NCBI GenBank assembly: GCA_031424495.1
Contig: JANPHP010000485.1
Location: forward strand, 1 to 64,000
DNA from: JADKCL01 sp031424495
GTDB lineage: Bacteria; Bacteroidota; Bacteroidia; J057; JADKCL01
DNA: 64,000 bases
Direction: 5' to 3'
Shown: positions 24,601-33,500 of the stretch, one piece after another
Layout: each line of letters opens with the position of its first letter
Position numbering within the stretch: position 1 is the stretch's first letter
Position numbers and translations under genes: made by a program
Notes under the pieces: generated by a model
Told to the model about the DNA's origin: nothing
Seen by the model: only the letters and a program-made list of their open reading frames with translations
Database searches by the model: none

Positions 24601-25413
24601 ATGAAAAAACCCACCAAAAAGCCCGCATCCGCCAAGAAACCTAGCGCAGCCAAGTCCAAAGGCTCATTCAAAGGCAGGGGCCGCCTCAAAAAAATTGCCT
24701 TACGTGCTCTCCTGGTAATGCTCGGCATCATCGCCATCATACCTGTTGCGCACTACTTCGTATTTCCGCAGCAAACTCGTTCCATTCTGATTGACTTCTC
24801 CAGTTTCAAGCGGGAAAATCGACTCTATCTCGACGCCAAGACTTCGCAAAGCAAAATCGACTCCGTGGGCAAACTGCTTGCACTAGCAGAACTGCGCGTC
24901 GACCAATTTTGGGGCGGCAAGACCTGCAATCCAAAATTCATCTATTGTGCAACTGATGCCGATTTTGCCAAATATGGGAGCGACCAAGATGTGCCCGCGG
25001 TCACGATCATGAAACTCGGCAGCTATATTGTGCTCAGCAAAGACGGCCTCGATCCCGACATCATCGCCCACGAGATGGCCCATGCCGAGCTCTACGAACG
25101 CATCGGATTTTATGCCCAGGAATTCAAGATCCCGACTTGGTTTAGCGAGGGACTCGCGATGCAATGCGATGACCGAGATTATTATTCTGAGGATACTTTA
25201 CGTGCAAAATCAGACAATTTCAAAAACCTGCCCGATGTGAAACAGCTCCGCTCAGGTCGTGACTTCCATAAAGGCAGCCACGAGGAGGTCAAGCTGAATT
25301 ACATGACCGCAAAGCACGTGGTCAAAAACTGGTACACACCCGAGAAGTTGGAGAGCCTGATCGAGCGCTTGAATGCAGGGTCGAGCTTTGAGGAGGCTTG
25401 GGAGACCAAATAA
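24601..25413 (+). CDS. membrane-anchored zinc metallopeptidase (gluzincin-like)
   Basis: A 270-residue protein. The N terminus is Lys/Ala/Pro-rich (residues 1-31). A transmembrane helix at 32-55 anchors it with the rest outside. H157-E-M-A-H161 is the HExxH zinc site, and E183 in TWFSEGLAMQ is the third ligand, 22 residues on, as in peptidase MA-type gluzincins. The ATG giving MKKPTKKP is preferred to the TTG at 24583. It is followed 14 bases later by a lipoprotein gene, which may be a partner or substrate. The natural substrate is unknown. Confidence 0.82.
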   Translation: MKKPTKKPASAKKPSAAKSKGSFKGRGRLKKIALRALLVMLGIIAIIPVAHYFVFPQQTRSILIDFSSFKRENRLYLDAKTSQSKIDSVGKLLALAELRVDQFWGGKTCNPKFIYCATDADFAKYGSDQDVPAVTIMKLGSYIVLSKDGLDPDIIAHEMAHAELYERIGFYAQEFKIPTWFSEGLAMQCDDRDYYSEDTLRAKSDNFKNLPDVKQLRSGRDFHKGSHEEVKLNYMTAKHVVKNWYTPEKLESLIERLNAGSSFEEAWETK

Positions 25414-25427
25414 CACCTGCAAAAGAC

Positions 25428-25985
25428 ATGGCTGGACTTGCAATCATCCTCCAAAATCGTTGGCGATACTTTTGGGCTTGCGCCTGCCTACTGTTGCTCA
25501 CTGCCTGCACGCGAGAGCACAATACAGCACCGACATTCCCTGCATCCACCATCACGGATTCTGCATCAGCCCCGGAAAAGGAAGCGGCTATCCCTCCTGC
25601 CGTGCACGCAGCACAACCGACTGATTCAAAACCACAAGGCATGCCCGACAATTGGGGATACAAAACAGCGCACAAGGCGCAGCTGAAAACCATCATGGCC
25701 AATCCCTGCGCCATCGACAGCCTCATTTTTGAAGATCTGTATGACGGTCCACAAGCGATCGCCGACGATGCCACCGAGCGATCGATCCTCGTGCAAAAAC
25801 TCAAACAGCAGGGCTTCCACCAGACCGGCTGGGGCAGGGGAAATTGGATGGAAGGGCCGAGAATCGTGGCTTATGCATTCGCCAACGACCAATGCACCTG
25901 CAGCGTCTACAAACTCTACTATTCACCTGAGATTGAGGGAAAATGTCGTGTCGCAGAAGAAATCCATTGCAGCGACAAAAAATGA
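25428..25985 (+). CDS. putative lipoprotein
   Basis: A 185-residue protein. Starting at MAGLAIILQNRW there is a hydrophobic stretch ending LLLLTAC, a lipobox. A Thr/Ser/Ala/Pro-rich linker of about 45 residues leads to a globular region with GFHQTGWGRGNWMEGPRIVAYAF and a Cys-pair CTCSVYKLYY...GKCRVAEEIHC, probably disulfide-bonded. No family is recognised. It lies in tandem with the zinc-peptidase gene, 14 bases apart, so they are probably co-transcribed. Confidence 0.72.
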   Translation: MAGLAIILQNRWRYFWACACLLLLTACTREHNTAPTFPASTITDSASAPEKEAAIPPAVHAAQPTDSKPQGMPDNWGYKTAHKAQLKTIMANPCAIDSLIFEDLYDGPQAIADDATERSILVQKLKQQGFHQTGWGRGNWMEGPRIVAYAFANDQCTCSVYKLYYSPEIEGKCRVAEEIHCSDKK

Positions 25986-26026
25986 TTTTGGTCAAGATTG
26001 CCTGTCCTTGAGTTGATCAACCACCT

Positions 26027-26587
26027 ATGAAAACCCCCAAGCAAAAACTCATCGTTTTCGACCTCGACGAGACATTGGTGCATGCGACGCAGCAACCGCT
26101 GGCTTTTGCTGCCGACCTGCGCTGGGAGGATTTTCACATCTACAAAAGGCCGGGCTTGGATGCATTCCTGACGGGATGCAGCAAGCTCGCCGAGATCGCA
26201 ATCTGGTCATCGGCCGACGACGACTATGTCGCGGGCATCGCTCAACAGATTATCCCCGCCGGGATCAAGCCGACATTCGTCTGGGGCCGCAGCCAATGCT
26301 GGGTAAAAATCGTGCAGCAGCCCGTCGATGCCGCCAATCCCAGCATCACTAGAAAAGTGCAACAGTGGATCAAGCCCTTGGAAAAAATCAGGCGCAAGGG
26401 CTACAAAATGCAAAACCTGCTCATCATCGACGACAGCCACGCCAAAGTGATCGACAATCCCGGCAACTACCTGCTGATCAATCCATTTGAAGGCGTGCAA
26501 GACGACATGGAGCTAGCTCAATTGCTCGCCTATTTGCAAACCAACGCATTCACACCCCAAGCAACCCAAAACTGGAAAGAAACCTAA
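26027..26587 (+). CDS. FCP1/SCP-like (NIF-type) HAD phosphatase
   Basis: A 186-residue HAD-superfamily enzyme with the nucleophile motif FDLDETLVHA, motif II around IAIWSSAD (Ser), and motif III LLIIDDSH. The segment RPGLDAFLTGCSKLAEIAIWSSA is characteristic of the FCP1/CTD small-phosphatase branch, which in eukaryotes dephosphorylates RNA polymerase II. The bacterial members are cytosolic phosphatases with undefined protein or small-molecule substrates. There is no cap domain, consistent with a large substrate. It lies 41 bases after the lipoprotein gene. Confidence 0.9.
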   Translation: MKTPKQKLIVFDLDETLVHATQQPLAFAADLRWEDFHIYKRPGLDAFLTGCSKLAEIAIWSSADDDYVAGIAQQIIPAGIKPTFVWGRSQCWVKIVQQPVDAANPSITRKVQQWIKPLEKIRRKGYKMQNLLIIDDSHAKVIDNPGNYLLINPFEGVQDDMELAQLLAYLQTNAFTPQATQNWKET

Positions 26588-26631
26588 CCCGACTACCGCC
26601 CCACACTATACCGACGACAAGCGACTCATTA

Positions 26632-27783
26632 TCAACCCTCTCCCACTTCTTTCCGCCACTGACTTGGCGTCACCCCGACGTGTTTTTTAAAGATCATATT
26701 GAAGGATGACTTGCTGTTAAAGCCCGCGTCGTGGGCGATGGCGAGTATGTTGTAGTGTGCCCACTTGGGATCGAGCAGGCGACGCTTGACCTCCTCGATG
26801 CGGTATTCGTTGATGAGGGTATAGAAATTTTTGCCGAGCTGCTCGTTGATGGTCTGCGTGAGGTGGTGTTGGGGAATGTTGAGCTCGGTGGCCACGTCTT
26901 GCAGCGTGAGGTCGCGGTGCATAAAGGGCTGCCCGCTGCCGAGGTAGGCTGTGAGCTGTTCGAGGTAGACTTGGGCTTGCTCCTGCGTGAGGCTGCTGTG
27001 TGCGTAACGCTCAGCCTGCTCGCCATGCGTGCCATTGCTCACCACCTGCTCGTCTTCGTCTTCCAGCGCATCGACAAAGCGTTCGTCGGGCTTGCGGGAA
27101 AAGATGACCGGCTGCCGGATGCCAAAAAAGGTGAATGCGAATGCAAACACAGCAAATCCCAAGAACAAAAAGATACCTGGGTGGATGGTGATTTTGCCGG
27201 TGAAGACATTGACGAGGGCCGCGAAAAAGGAAAGCAGGAGCATGACCGTGAATCCGATCGCGACCATGCGCAGCCACTCGAGGCTGATGCGGTCAGAGTC
27301 ATAGGAGAAAAACTCCATCAGGTTTTTGCGGTGTTGGCGCAGCAGCCGCACTGTGAGCGGGATGTACACGCCTGCCGACACGAGGCAGGCGATGGAGTAC
27401 ACGATGCGGTTGAGGTCAAATGCATGCCCAGTGAGCATGTCGAGGTCCACATTGGCATCGTTGGTGATCGCCGACACACTGAAGATCACAAAGGGCAGCA
27501 GGTGCAAGCCGTCTTGAAACTCGAGTTTGGGATTTTGCCGGGTGAGTGCACGCACATACAAAAAGAGAAAAGGGCCCAGCGCGAAGAAAAAAGGGAACAA
27601 CTGCAACTGCGCCCAAGCCGACTCTGGCATTTTGGTCTTGAGCAGCGAGAGCACCATGAAGATGGTCATGAGCCCGAGCCAGATCGCCAAGATATAGTCG
27701 CTCAGTTGACGCTTGGGTTTCGTGACCGCAAGCAGGCCCGCAAAGATGAATTGGGCGATGCTGATATAGAGTATGGCATCCAA
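26632..27783 (-). CDS. membrane-embedded AraC-family regulator (7TM-HTH type)
   Basis: A 383-residue protein. The first 235 residues form six or seven transmembrane helices (for example FIFAGLLAVTK, LFPFFFALGPFLFLYVRAL, ILFLGFAVFAFAF-like segments). A charged linker follows. The last 100 residues are an AraC helix-turn-helix pair (LTLQDVATELNIPQHHLTQTIN and YNILAIAHDAGFNSKSSFNMIFKKHVGVTPSQWRK). Membrane AraC proteins of this kind are widespread in Bacteroidota and probably sense an envelope signal and bind DNA directly. The start is TTG, since the frame closes upstream without an ATG. It is convergent with the phosphatase gene. Confidence 0.9.
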   Translation of the reverse strand: MDAILYISIAQFIFAGLLAVTKPKRQLSDYILAIWLGLMTIFMVLSLLKTKMPESAWAQLQLFPFFFALGPFLFLYVRALTRQNPKLEFQDGLHLLPFVIFSVSAITNDANVDLDMLTGHAFDLNRIVYSIACLVSAGVYIPLTVRLLRQHRKNLMEFFSYDSDRISLEWLRMVAIGFTVMLLLSFFAALVNVFTGKITIHPGIFLFLGFAVFAFAFTFFGIRQPVIFSRKPDERFVDALEDEDEQVVSNGTHGEQAERYAHSSLTQEQAQVYLEQLTAYLGSGQPFMHRDLTLQDVATELNIPQHHLTQTINEQLGKNFYTLINEYRIEEVKRRLLDPKWAHYNILAIAHDAGFNSKSSFNMIFKKHVGVTPSQWRKEVGEG

Positions 27784-28519
27784 ATCGTGAAAGGCGTCAG
27801 GCTATGCCGACCGCTTTTTTCTCCAAGCAAATCGATGAGACAATCTTACCTATTTTGGGCGCACAACGCAACCACAGGCGGTCCACACGAAGTGCAAACC
27901 GTGTGGGATGGACGCACTACACCACGTAAACAGGTGTCTTTGAGGACTTCAGGAAAATGTAGGCTACCGAGCGGAAGTGATATTTTTGTGCAGGTCCAAG
28001 TCTGGGTGGATGGAATTGGGAGGAAGGCGAAGGGCGATGTCTGCGGATGGGGGGATGATGGATGCGGTAGATACCCTCGCCGACATCAATGTTTGTGCAA
28101 ATATGTTCCTCACAAAAAGAACCACAAAGCACGCCAACATCGCAAAGAGTACGACCGGCTCTGCGCACTCTGCATCCTTTGCGGTTTACAATAGGCCAAT
28201 TTACTTTTCATCTAACTCTCGCGTGTGGGACCTTGATCTCGAGGTTATCGTTGGGAGAAAGCTTCTCCAATTTGTGCCGAGGGCTTCATGTTGCCTATTG
28301 GTGCCAAGAATCCATTCCAGTTGAAAACAAATTTACAAAGAAACTACCCAACGCAAGGCTTCCAAAAGCAAGCCAAGGATCCCCCAAAAGTAGCATCAGC
28401 CACCTCCCGCAACGTCCAAACCCCTCTCCCACGTCAATTGGACTTGCAAACGGTTAGCTGGTCGTCCTACTCGGTTGGGAAGGTCGAATTCGGCTGCGGG
28501 ATGGCTCAGCTTTGGGACT
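27784..28519. other. 736-bp gene-free region between divergent regulator and P450 genes
   Basis: Only short overlapping frames with no family features are present. It contains an imperfect palindromic repeat (listed separately) and must hold the promoters of both flanking genes. A candidate -7 box CAGCTTTG ends five bases before the P450 start. Confidence 0.45.
28120..28186. repeat. imperfect palindromic repeat element
   Basis: The ends are AACCACAAAG and CTTTGCGGTT, complementary except for one pair. The interior has further partly complementary words (CGCAAAGAGT against ACTCTGC). Palindromes with CAAAG...CTTTG ends and AACC/GGTT tips recur as dispersed intergenic elements in many Bacteroidota. 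Only one copy is visible here. Confidence 0.4.
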
Positions 28520-29977
28520 ATGAAAAACACCGCATCTCACCTCGACACCTTGCCTGCTCCGCCCATGCTCTCCAAAAAATGGCCGCTGCTCGGCCACGCC
28601 TTGGAGTTTGCCAAAGACCGCACCGCCCTCATCCAACGTGGGCAGGCAGCCTTGGGAAACATTTTTGCATTCAAACTTGCCACCAAAACGGCCATCGTCT
28701 TGAGCGGCCCCGAGTGGAATACCCTCTTCTTCAAAGAAACAGACAAGACGCTCGACATGGCCAGACCCTACGGCTTTCTCAAGCCGATCACTGGCAACGT
28801 GAGTTTTGTGGCCGATCATGAGACCTATTTGAACCAAAAACCCTTGCTCTACGCGCCGTTTCAGCGGGAAAAGATGCTGCGTTACCTCGAAATCACCGAG
28901 CAAACCGTGCGCAGGTGGCTCGACGCGCTGCCGGACGAAGGCAGCATGGAGCTCACCAAAACCATCACCCACCTTGTGCAGCAGGTAGCAGGCTACTCTT
29001 TTTTGGGTGCCAACTTCATGGAAAAAGCTGGCGATGATTTTTGGGCAGATTATGAGATCATCGGCAAGGCGCTCGACCCGCTGCTCAATCCCAATCTGCC
29101 GCTGCCCAAATTCATACGGCGTGACCGTGCGCGCAGGCGCATGGCCCGCACGCTCACACCCATTCTCGCAGAGCGCCGCGCATTCCCGTCGCGCTACGAC
29201 GACCTCTTGCAAGACCTCATCAACACCGTCAAGGAAGATGGCGAGCCTGCAACCGATGCCGAATTGCTCAATTTCATCATCGCACTCATGTTTGCGGGCC
29301 ACGAGACCACCGCAGGCCAAGCAGCTTGGACCATCATCCAATTGCTCGAGCATCCCGACTACCTCGCTCAGGTGCAGCAAGAACTCCACGATTATTTTCC
29401 CCACGGCAGCCATGTCGATGCGCGCACGCTCTCGACGCTCAAGCACATGCGCTGGGCGATTGACGAAACCACGCGCATGCGTCCAAGTGCAGACATCGTG
29501 GTGCGCGTGACCAAAGAAGACATTGAAATCGGCGGCTATGCGATCCAAAAGGACACTCCGATCTTTTTGAATTCCAGCGCCTCCCATTTCATGGAAGACG
29601 TCTTCCCCAATGCGCAACAATACGATCCGGCACGCTTTTCTCCCGAACGCAGCGAACACAAAGGGCACAAAAATGCCATCATGGGCTTTGGAGGCGGGGT
29701 ACACAAGTGTCCGGGAATGAGTTTCGCGCAAAATGAGATGCTGGCGATCACGGCATTGTTGCTGCAACAATTCGATCTCGAGTTGGTGACCCGCGACACC
29801 CATGCCCGGCTGGACCTCGGGGCAAGCCGCCCGAGCGAGACTTGGATCAAATACAAGCGCAAGCCCGTTTCAGAAGCCGTGCCGACTGAGGTGATGCAAG
29901 CTGCCGTTGCGGCAGGCTGCCCGCACATGATGAAGGCAATGGCCGCCCAGCAAGCACTGCAACAGGTTGCAGTGTGA
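28520..29977 (+). CDS. cytochrome P450 (CYP51-like)
   Basis: A 485-residue soluble heme monooxygenase. The I-helix motif is AGHETTAGQ. The ExxR salt bridge is in DETTRMRP. The heme-binding loop is FGGGVHKCPGM with the thiolate ligand C397. The loop sequence and the closing RPSETWIKYKRK resemble bacterial CYP51-related enzymes, so a sterol or triterpenoid-like substrate is possible but not shown. A Cys/Met-rich tail (about residues 460-485) extends past the usual end. The start at MKNTASHLDTLP removes 15 unlikely residues. No ferredoxin or reductase gene is adjacent. Confidence 0.93.
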   Translation: MKNTASHLDTLPAPPMLSKKWPLLGHALEFAKDRTALIQRGQAALGNIFAFKLATKTAIVLSGPEWNTLFFKETDKTLDMARPYGFLKPITGNVSFVADHETYLNQKPLLYAPFQREKMLRYLEITEQTVRRWLDALPDEGSMELTKTITHLVQQVAGYSFLGANFMEKAGDDFWADYEIIGKALDPLLNPNLPLPKFIRRDRARRRMARTLTPILAERRAFPSRYDDLLQDLINTVKEDGEPATDAELLNFIIALMFAGHETTAGQAAWTIIQLLEHPDYLAQVQQELHDYFPHGSHVDARTLSTLKHMRWAIDETTRMRPSADIVVRVTKEDIEIGGYAIQKDTPIFLNSSASHFMEDVFPNAQQYDPARFSPERSEHKGHKNAIMGFGGGVHKCPGMSFAQNEMLAITALLLQQFDLELVTRDTHARLDLGASRPSETWIKYKRKPVSEAVPTEVMQAAVAAGCPHMMKAMAAQQALQQVAV

Positions 29978-30037
29978 GAATGGCGAGATTTCGCGCATGA
30001 CAGTTGAGCGGAAAAATCGTGAAGGCTAGGCAATTGA

Positions 30038-30226
30038 CTGATTTCCATTGGAACTACAGGTGCAGTGTCATTTTTTCTCCTGCGGATTGTGAACTTCACG
30101 ACTTGCCTAGGCCTGCTGGCTGGGTATTATCAAGAAAAGTACAACAACCACGTCTATGCCATCTTGGTACACATGGCAGGTAATTTTTTGGCGATCATCG
30201 CATCGTTTTCCTTACAAAATGGTTGA
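30038..30226 (+). pseudogene. C-terminal remnant of a CPBP-family intramembrane protease
   Basis: The open frame after a TGA encodes about 62 residues without a start codon. They read GLLAGYYQEKYNNHVYAILVHMAGNF and finish in a hydrophobic helix ASFSLQNG. This is the last part of the CPBP (CAAX protease and bacteriocin-processing) fold, including the conserved H in AILVHMAGN. The upstream catalytic EE..R motif is missing and no matching sequence is seen before the TGA, so this is a decayed tail. Confidence 0.55.
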
Positions 30227-30549
30227 CTTCTGACCAAGGCAACCTACTGCATCATTGCTGCCGTTCATTAAATTGAGCGGAAGGGACATTCATGAAAAGT
30301 TGGCCAAAACGGCGCCGAATCCGCCCAGCCAAGGTGCAGCGGATTTGTAGTGATAACAGCCAATCAAAACACCAAAATTAGTTTGAGTTTCTAGCGCATT
30401 CGCAACGCAAAACACGAGAGTTGCTAACATGCCGTCAGAACATCCCCCAAGTTGCCCTTGACAAAAATTTGCATTTCGCTAAAATTACCGCAACATTGGC
30501 AGCGGTAATTGGTCCCAAAAAGGAAGTTAGTTCATCTATTTGTTGAGTT
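30227..30549. other. 323-bp upstream region of the giant T9SS protein
   Basis: No gene is seen. It includes an inverted repeat (listed separately) and AT-rich sequence before the ATG. A box CTATTTG lies 8 bases before the start codon and could be part of a -7 element. Confidence 0.4.
30483..30510. promoter_or_regulatory. inverted repeat, possible operator or leader hairpin
   Basis: AATTACCGC and GCGGTAATT, perfect 9-bp arms separated by ten bases, 40 bases upstream of the large T9SS gene. It could be a regulator site or an mRNA leader hairpin. There is no T-tract after it. Confidence 0.5.
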
Positions 30550-33500
30550 ATGAAGAAAATTTCATTGTTCACCCTCTTTTTCTGTGGGTTGGTGATGCTA
30601 TATGGACAATCAGATAAGTCCTCAGGCGTCATTGTAGCCTCGGAGTTTCACGTAACACGTCCGCTTTCAGAGATTTTTGCAGAAAACCCTGTCGACGAAA
30701 GCAAAATCATCCACAAGGGTGAAGAATCTGAGGATCGCACCCACCGCATCCCGACAAAATTCAAGAAAACTGTGGCCGACGGCCCAGCGTATGGCAACGA
30801 CCCATCGACGGTGCAAGACAAGATGGGCCTCGTGCCAGGACAGCCATTGCGAGCCAGTTTTGCAGGACAGGCTGCAAGTGGCTTTCGTCCATTTGACCCC
30901 AGTGGTGCTGTAGGCCCCAACCACTACATCCAAATGATCAACTCGACGACCTTTAAGGTTTACAACAAGACCGGCTCAGTGTTGCTTACAGGCACCCTCG
31001 GCAACTTGTGGAGCCCCGCCACTGCCAATGCAGGCGACCCCATCGTGATGTATGACAAAGCTGCTGACCGCTGGTTTTTGTCACAATTTGGCAGCTCGAC
31101 CGATCGCAAGATCTTCATCGCGATCTCGACCACCAACAATCCACTTGGGTCTTACTACACCTATACTTATGTCTCGCCAGAATTTCCTGATTACCTCAAG
31201 TTTGGTGTCTGGCAAGATGGCTACTACATGACCTCCAACCAGAACACGCAAAAGGTATTTGCCTTTGAGCGCACTGCGATGCTGGCTGGCACACCGGGTG
31301 CACGCGCCGTGTACACGAGCTATACCCCACCAAAATCTGGCTTCTTTGTACCCCTCGTGGGCGATGCAGCCGATGGCACATTGCCTCCTCCTGGCACACC
31401 TTGCCCGATCTTCTCCTACTCAGACAATGGCTGGGGCGCGAGCTATTTTGACCGGGTAAACATCTATAACATGACCGTAAACTGGGTGCCCACGACCCCG
31501 ACGGCAACGATCACATTGGCAAGCAACCTGAACACGGCTGCTTTTGATGGTTCCTATGACGTCAACTGGGATGACTGCCCACAACCTGGCACTACGCAAA
31601 AGCTCGACGGCATCGGCGGGGCCATGATGTACCGCGCACAATGGAAAACATGGAGTGGCTACAACTCTGTCGTGCTCACATGGGCTGTCAAGATCAGCGC
31701 AACGCAACGCAGCATCAAATGGTGCGAACTGCGCCAAAGCCAGTCCACTGGCACTTGGAGCATCTACCAAGAAGGCATCTATGCGCCTGATGCCAACACC
31801 CGCTGGATGGGTACGATGGCCATGGACAACAATGGCTCGATTGGCTTGAGCTATATCAAATCAAATGCGACTTCTATTTATCCTGGCCTCTACTACACGG
31901 GTCGCAGGTCATGCGATCCGCTAGGAACTTTGCCTGTGACCGAGACCGTGGTGATTGCAGGCACAGGCTCACAGACCGGCGGCGTGAACCGCGTCGGCGA
32001 CTACGCGCAGACGACGCTGGATCCAGACGGGATCACTTTCTGGAGCACGAGTGAATACATGGGCGGTGCAACTGGTGCCAATGCGGCAACTACGCGTATA
32101 TTTTCCTACCAAATTACTCCTTGCAGCTCTGGCGCTACCGCAGGTGTCGCCATCGCACTTACCAGCGGTACCAACCCATCTTGCACAGGCGCATCGGTCA
32201 CATTTACCGCCACACCTACCAATGGCGGCACCACGCCTGCATATCAGTGGAAAGTCAATGGCGTGAATGCTGGCACCAACGCACCGACCTTCACCACGAC
32301 GACCCTCACCACGGGCCAAGTCGTCACTTGTGTGATGACCTCCAACCTCGTCGGAGCGCTCGGCAATCCTGCGACCTCCAACGCGATCACGATGACGATC
32401 AACTCGGCCGTCGCCCCAACCGTTTCCATTGCCCTCACCACAGGTACCAACCCATCTTGCGCAGGCGCAGCCAAAACATTCACCGCTACCCCCACCAACG
32501 GCGGCACAACGCCCGCTTACCAATGGAAAATCAGCGGCGTGAATGCAGGCACCAACAGCAACACGTTTAGCACATCTGCACTCACCTCTGGCCAAATTGT
32601 GACTTGCGTTTTGACGAGCAACCTCGCTTGCGCCAGCCCCACCACTGCCACGAGCAGCGGCATCACCGCCTCATTTACTGCCGCTGTGACGCCAGCAGTG
32701 TCCATCGCCCTCACAGCAGGCACCAACCCCAGCGCAGCCGGTGCATCCGTGACCTTCACGGCCACCCCCACCAATGGCGGCACCACACCTGCCTACCAGT
32801 GGAAAGTGAACGGTGTGAACGCAGGTACCAACAGTGCCACATTCACCACCACGACCCTCACCAATGGCGCGATCGTGACCTGCGTCATGACCTCCAATGC
32901 AGCTTGCCCTAGCCCTGCCACCGCAACCAGCAATGGCATCACGATGACCATCACAGGCACGACCGGGCCTTGCACCGCAAGCACGACCAATGGCACGACG
33001 ACCTTTGAGTACATCAGCAATGTGGTCATGGGCTCCATCAACAATGCCACCTCCAGGTCTTCCTACACCGACTACACCAGCCTCTCCACCAACGTGAGCG
33101 TGGGTACCGCTACCTCGATCACCGTCACCTTGGGCGCTGGCTATGCCTCTGACAAAGTGCTGATCTGGGTCGATTGGAACAACAACAACATCTTTACCGA
33201 TGCTGGCGAAGCCGTCTATGTATCCGCTGCGGGAGTCGGACCATTCACGACCACGATTACACCGCCAAGCGGTACCACCAATGGTGCAAAGCGCATGCGC
33301 ATCCGCCTCACCGACAGTGGCAATGGCCCCAATCTCACGCCTTGCGACGCCTCTACCTATGGTGAAGTCGAGGACTATACCCTCAACGTCGTCACCCCAG
33401 GCCCCTGCGCTGCTTCGACCACCAATGTGAATGCAGCGTCTTATGAGTACATCTCCAACGTGACTTCTGGCACGATCAACAACACGTCGACAGCAACTTC

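Noticed and set aside
26731..28194. 487-residue open frame on the plus strand
   Set aside because: It lies antisense to the AraC-family gene, whose codons leave few stops on the opposite strand. The protein is rich in His/Glu/Arg with no domain, so it is a shadow.
28454..29803. 449-residue minus-strand frame across the P450 gene
   Set aside because: The P450 motifs on the other strand are unmistakable, so this is an antisense shadow.
30458..30485. E. coli-like promoter TTGACA-N16-TAAAAT before the giant T9SS gene
   Set aside because: Bacteroidota polymerase uses TAnnTTTG-type -7 boxes, so an E. coli-style match here is probably chance.
32146..32960. repeat region as a CRISPR array
   Set aside because: The units are about 275 bp, lie inside a long open frame and encode Ig-like domains. 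They have no short repeats with unique spacers.
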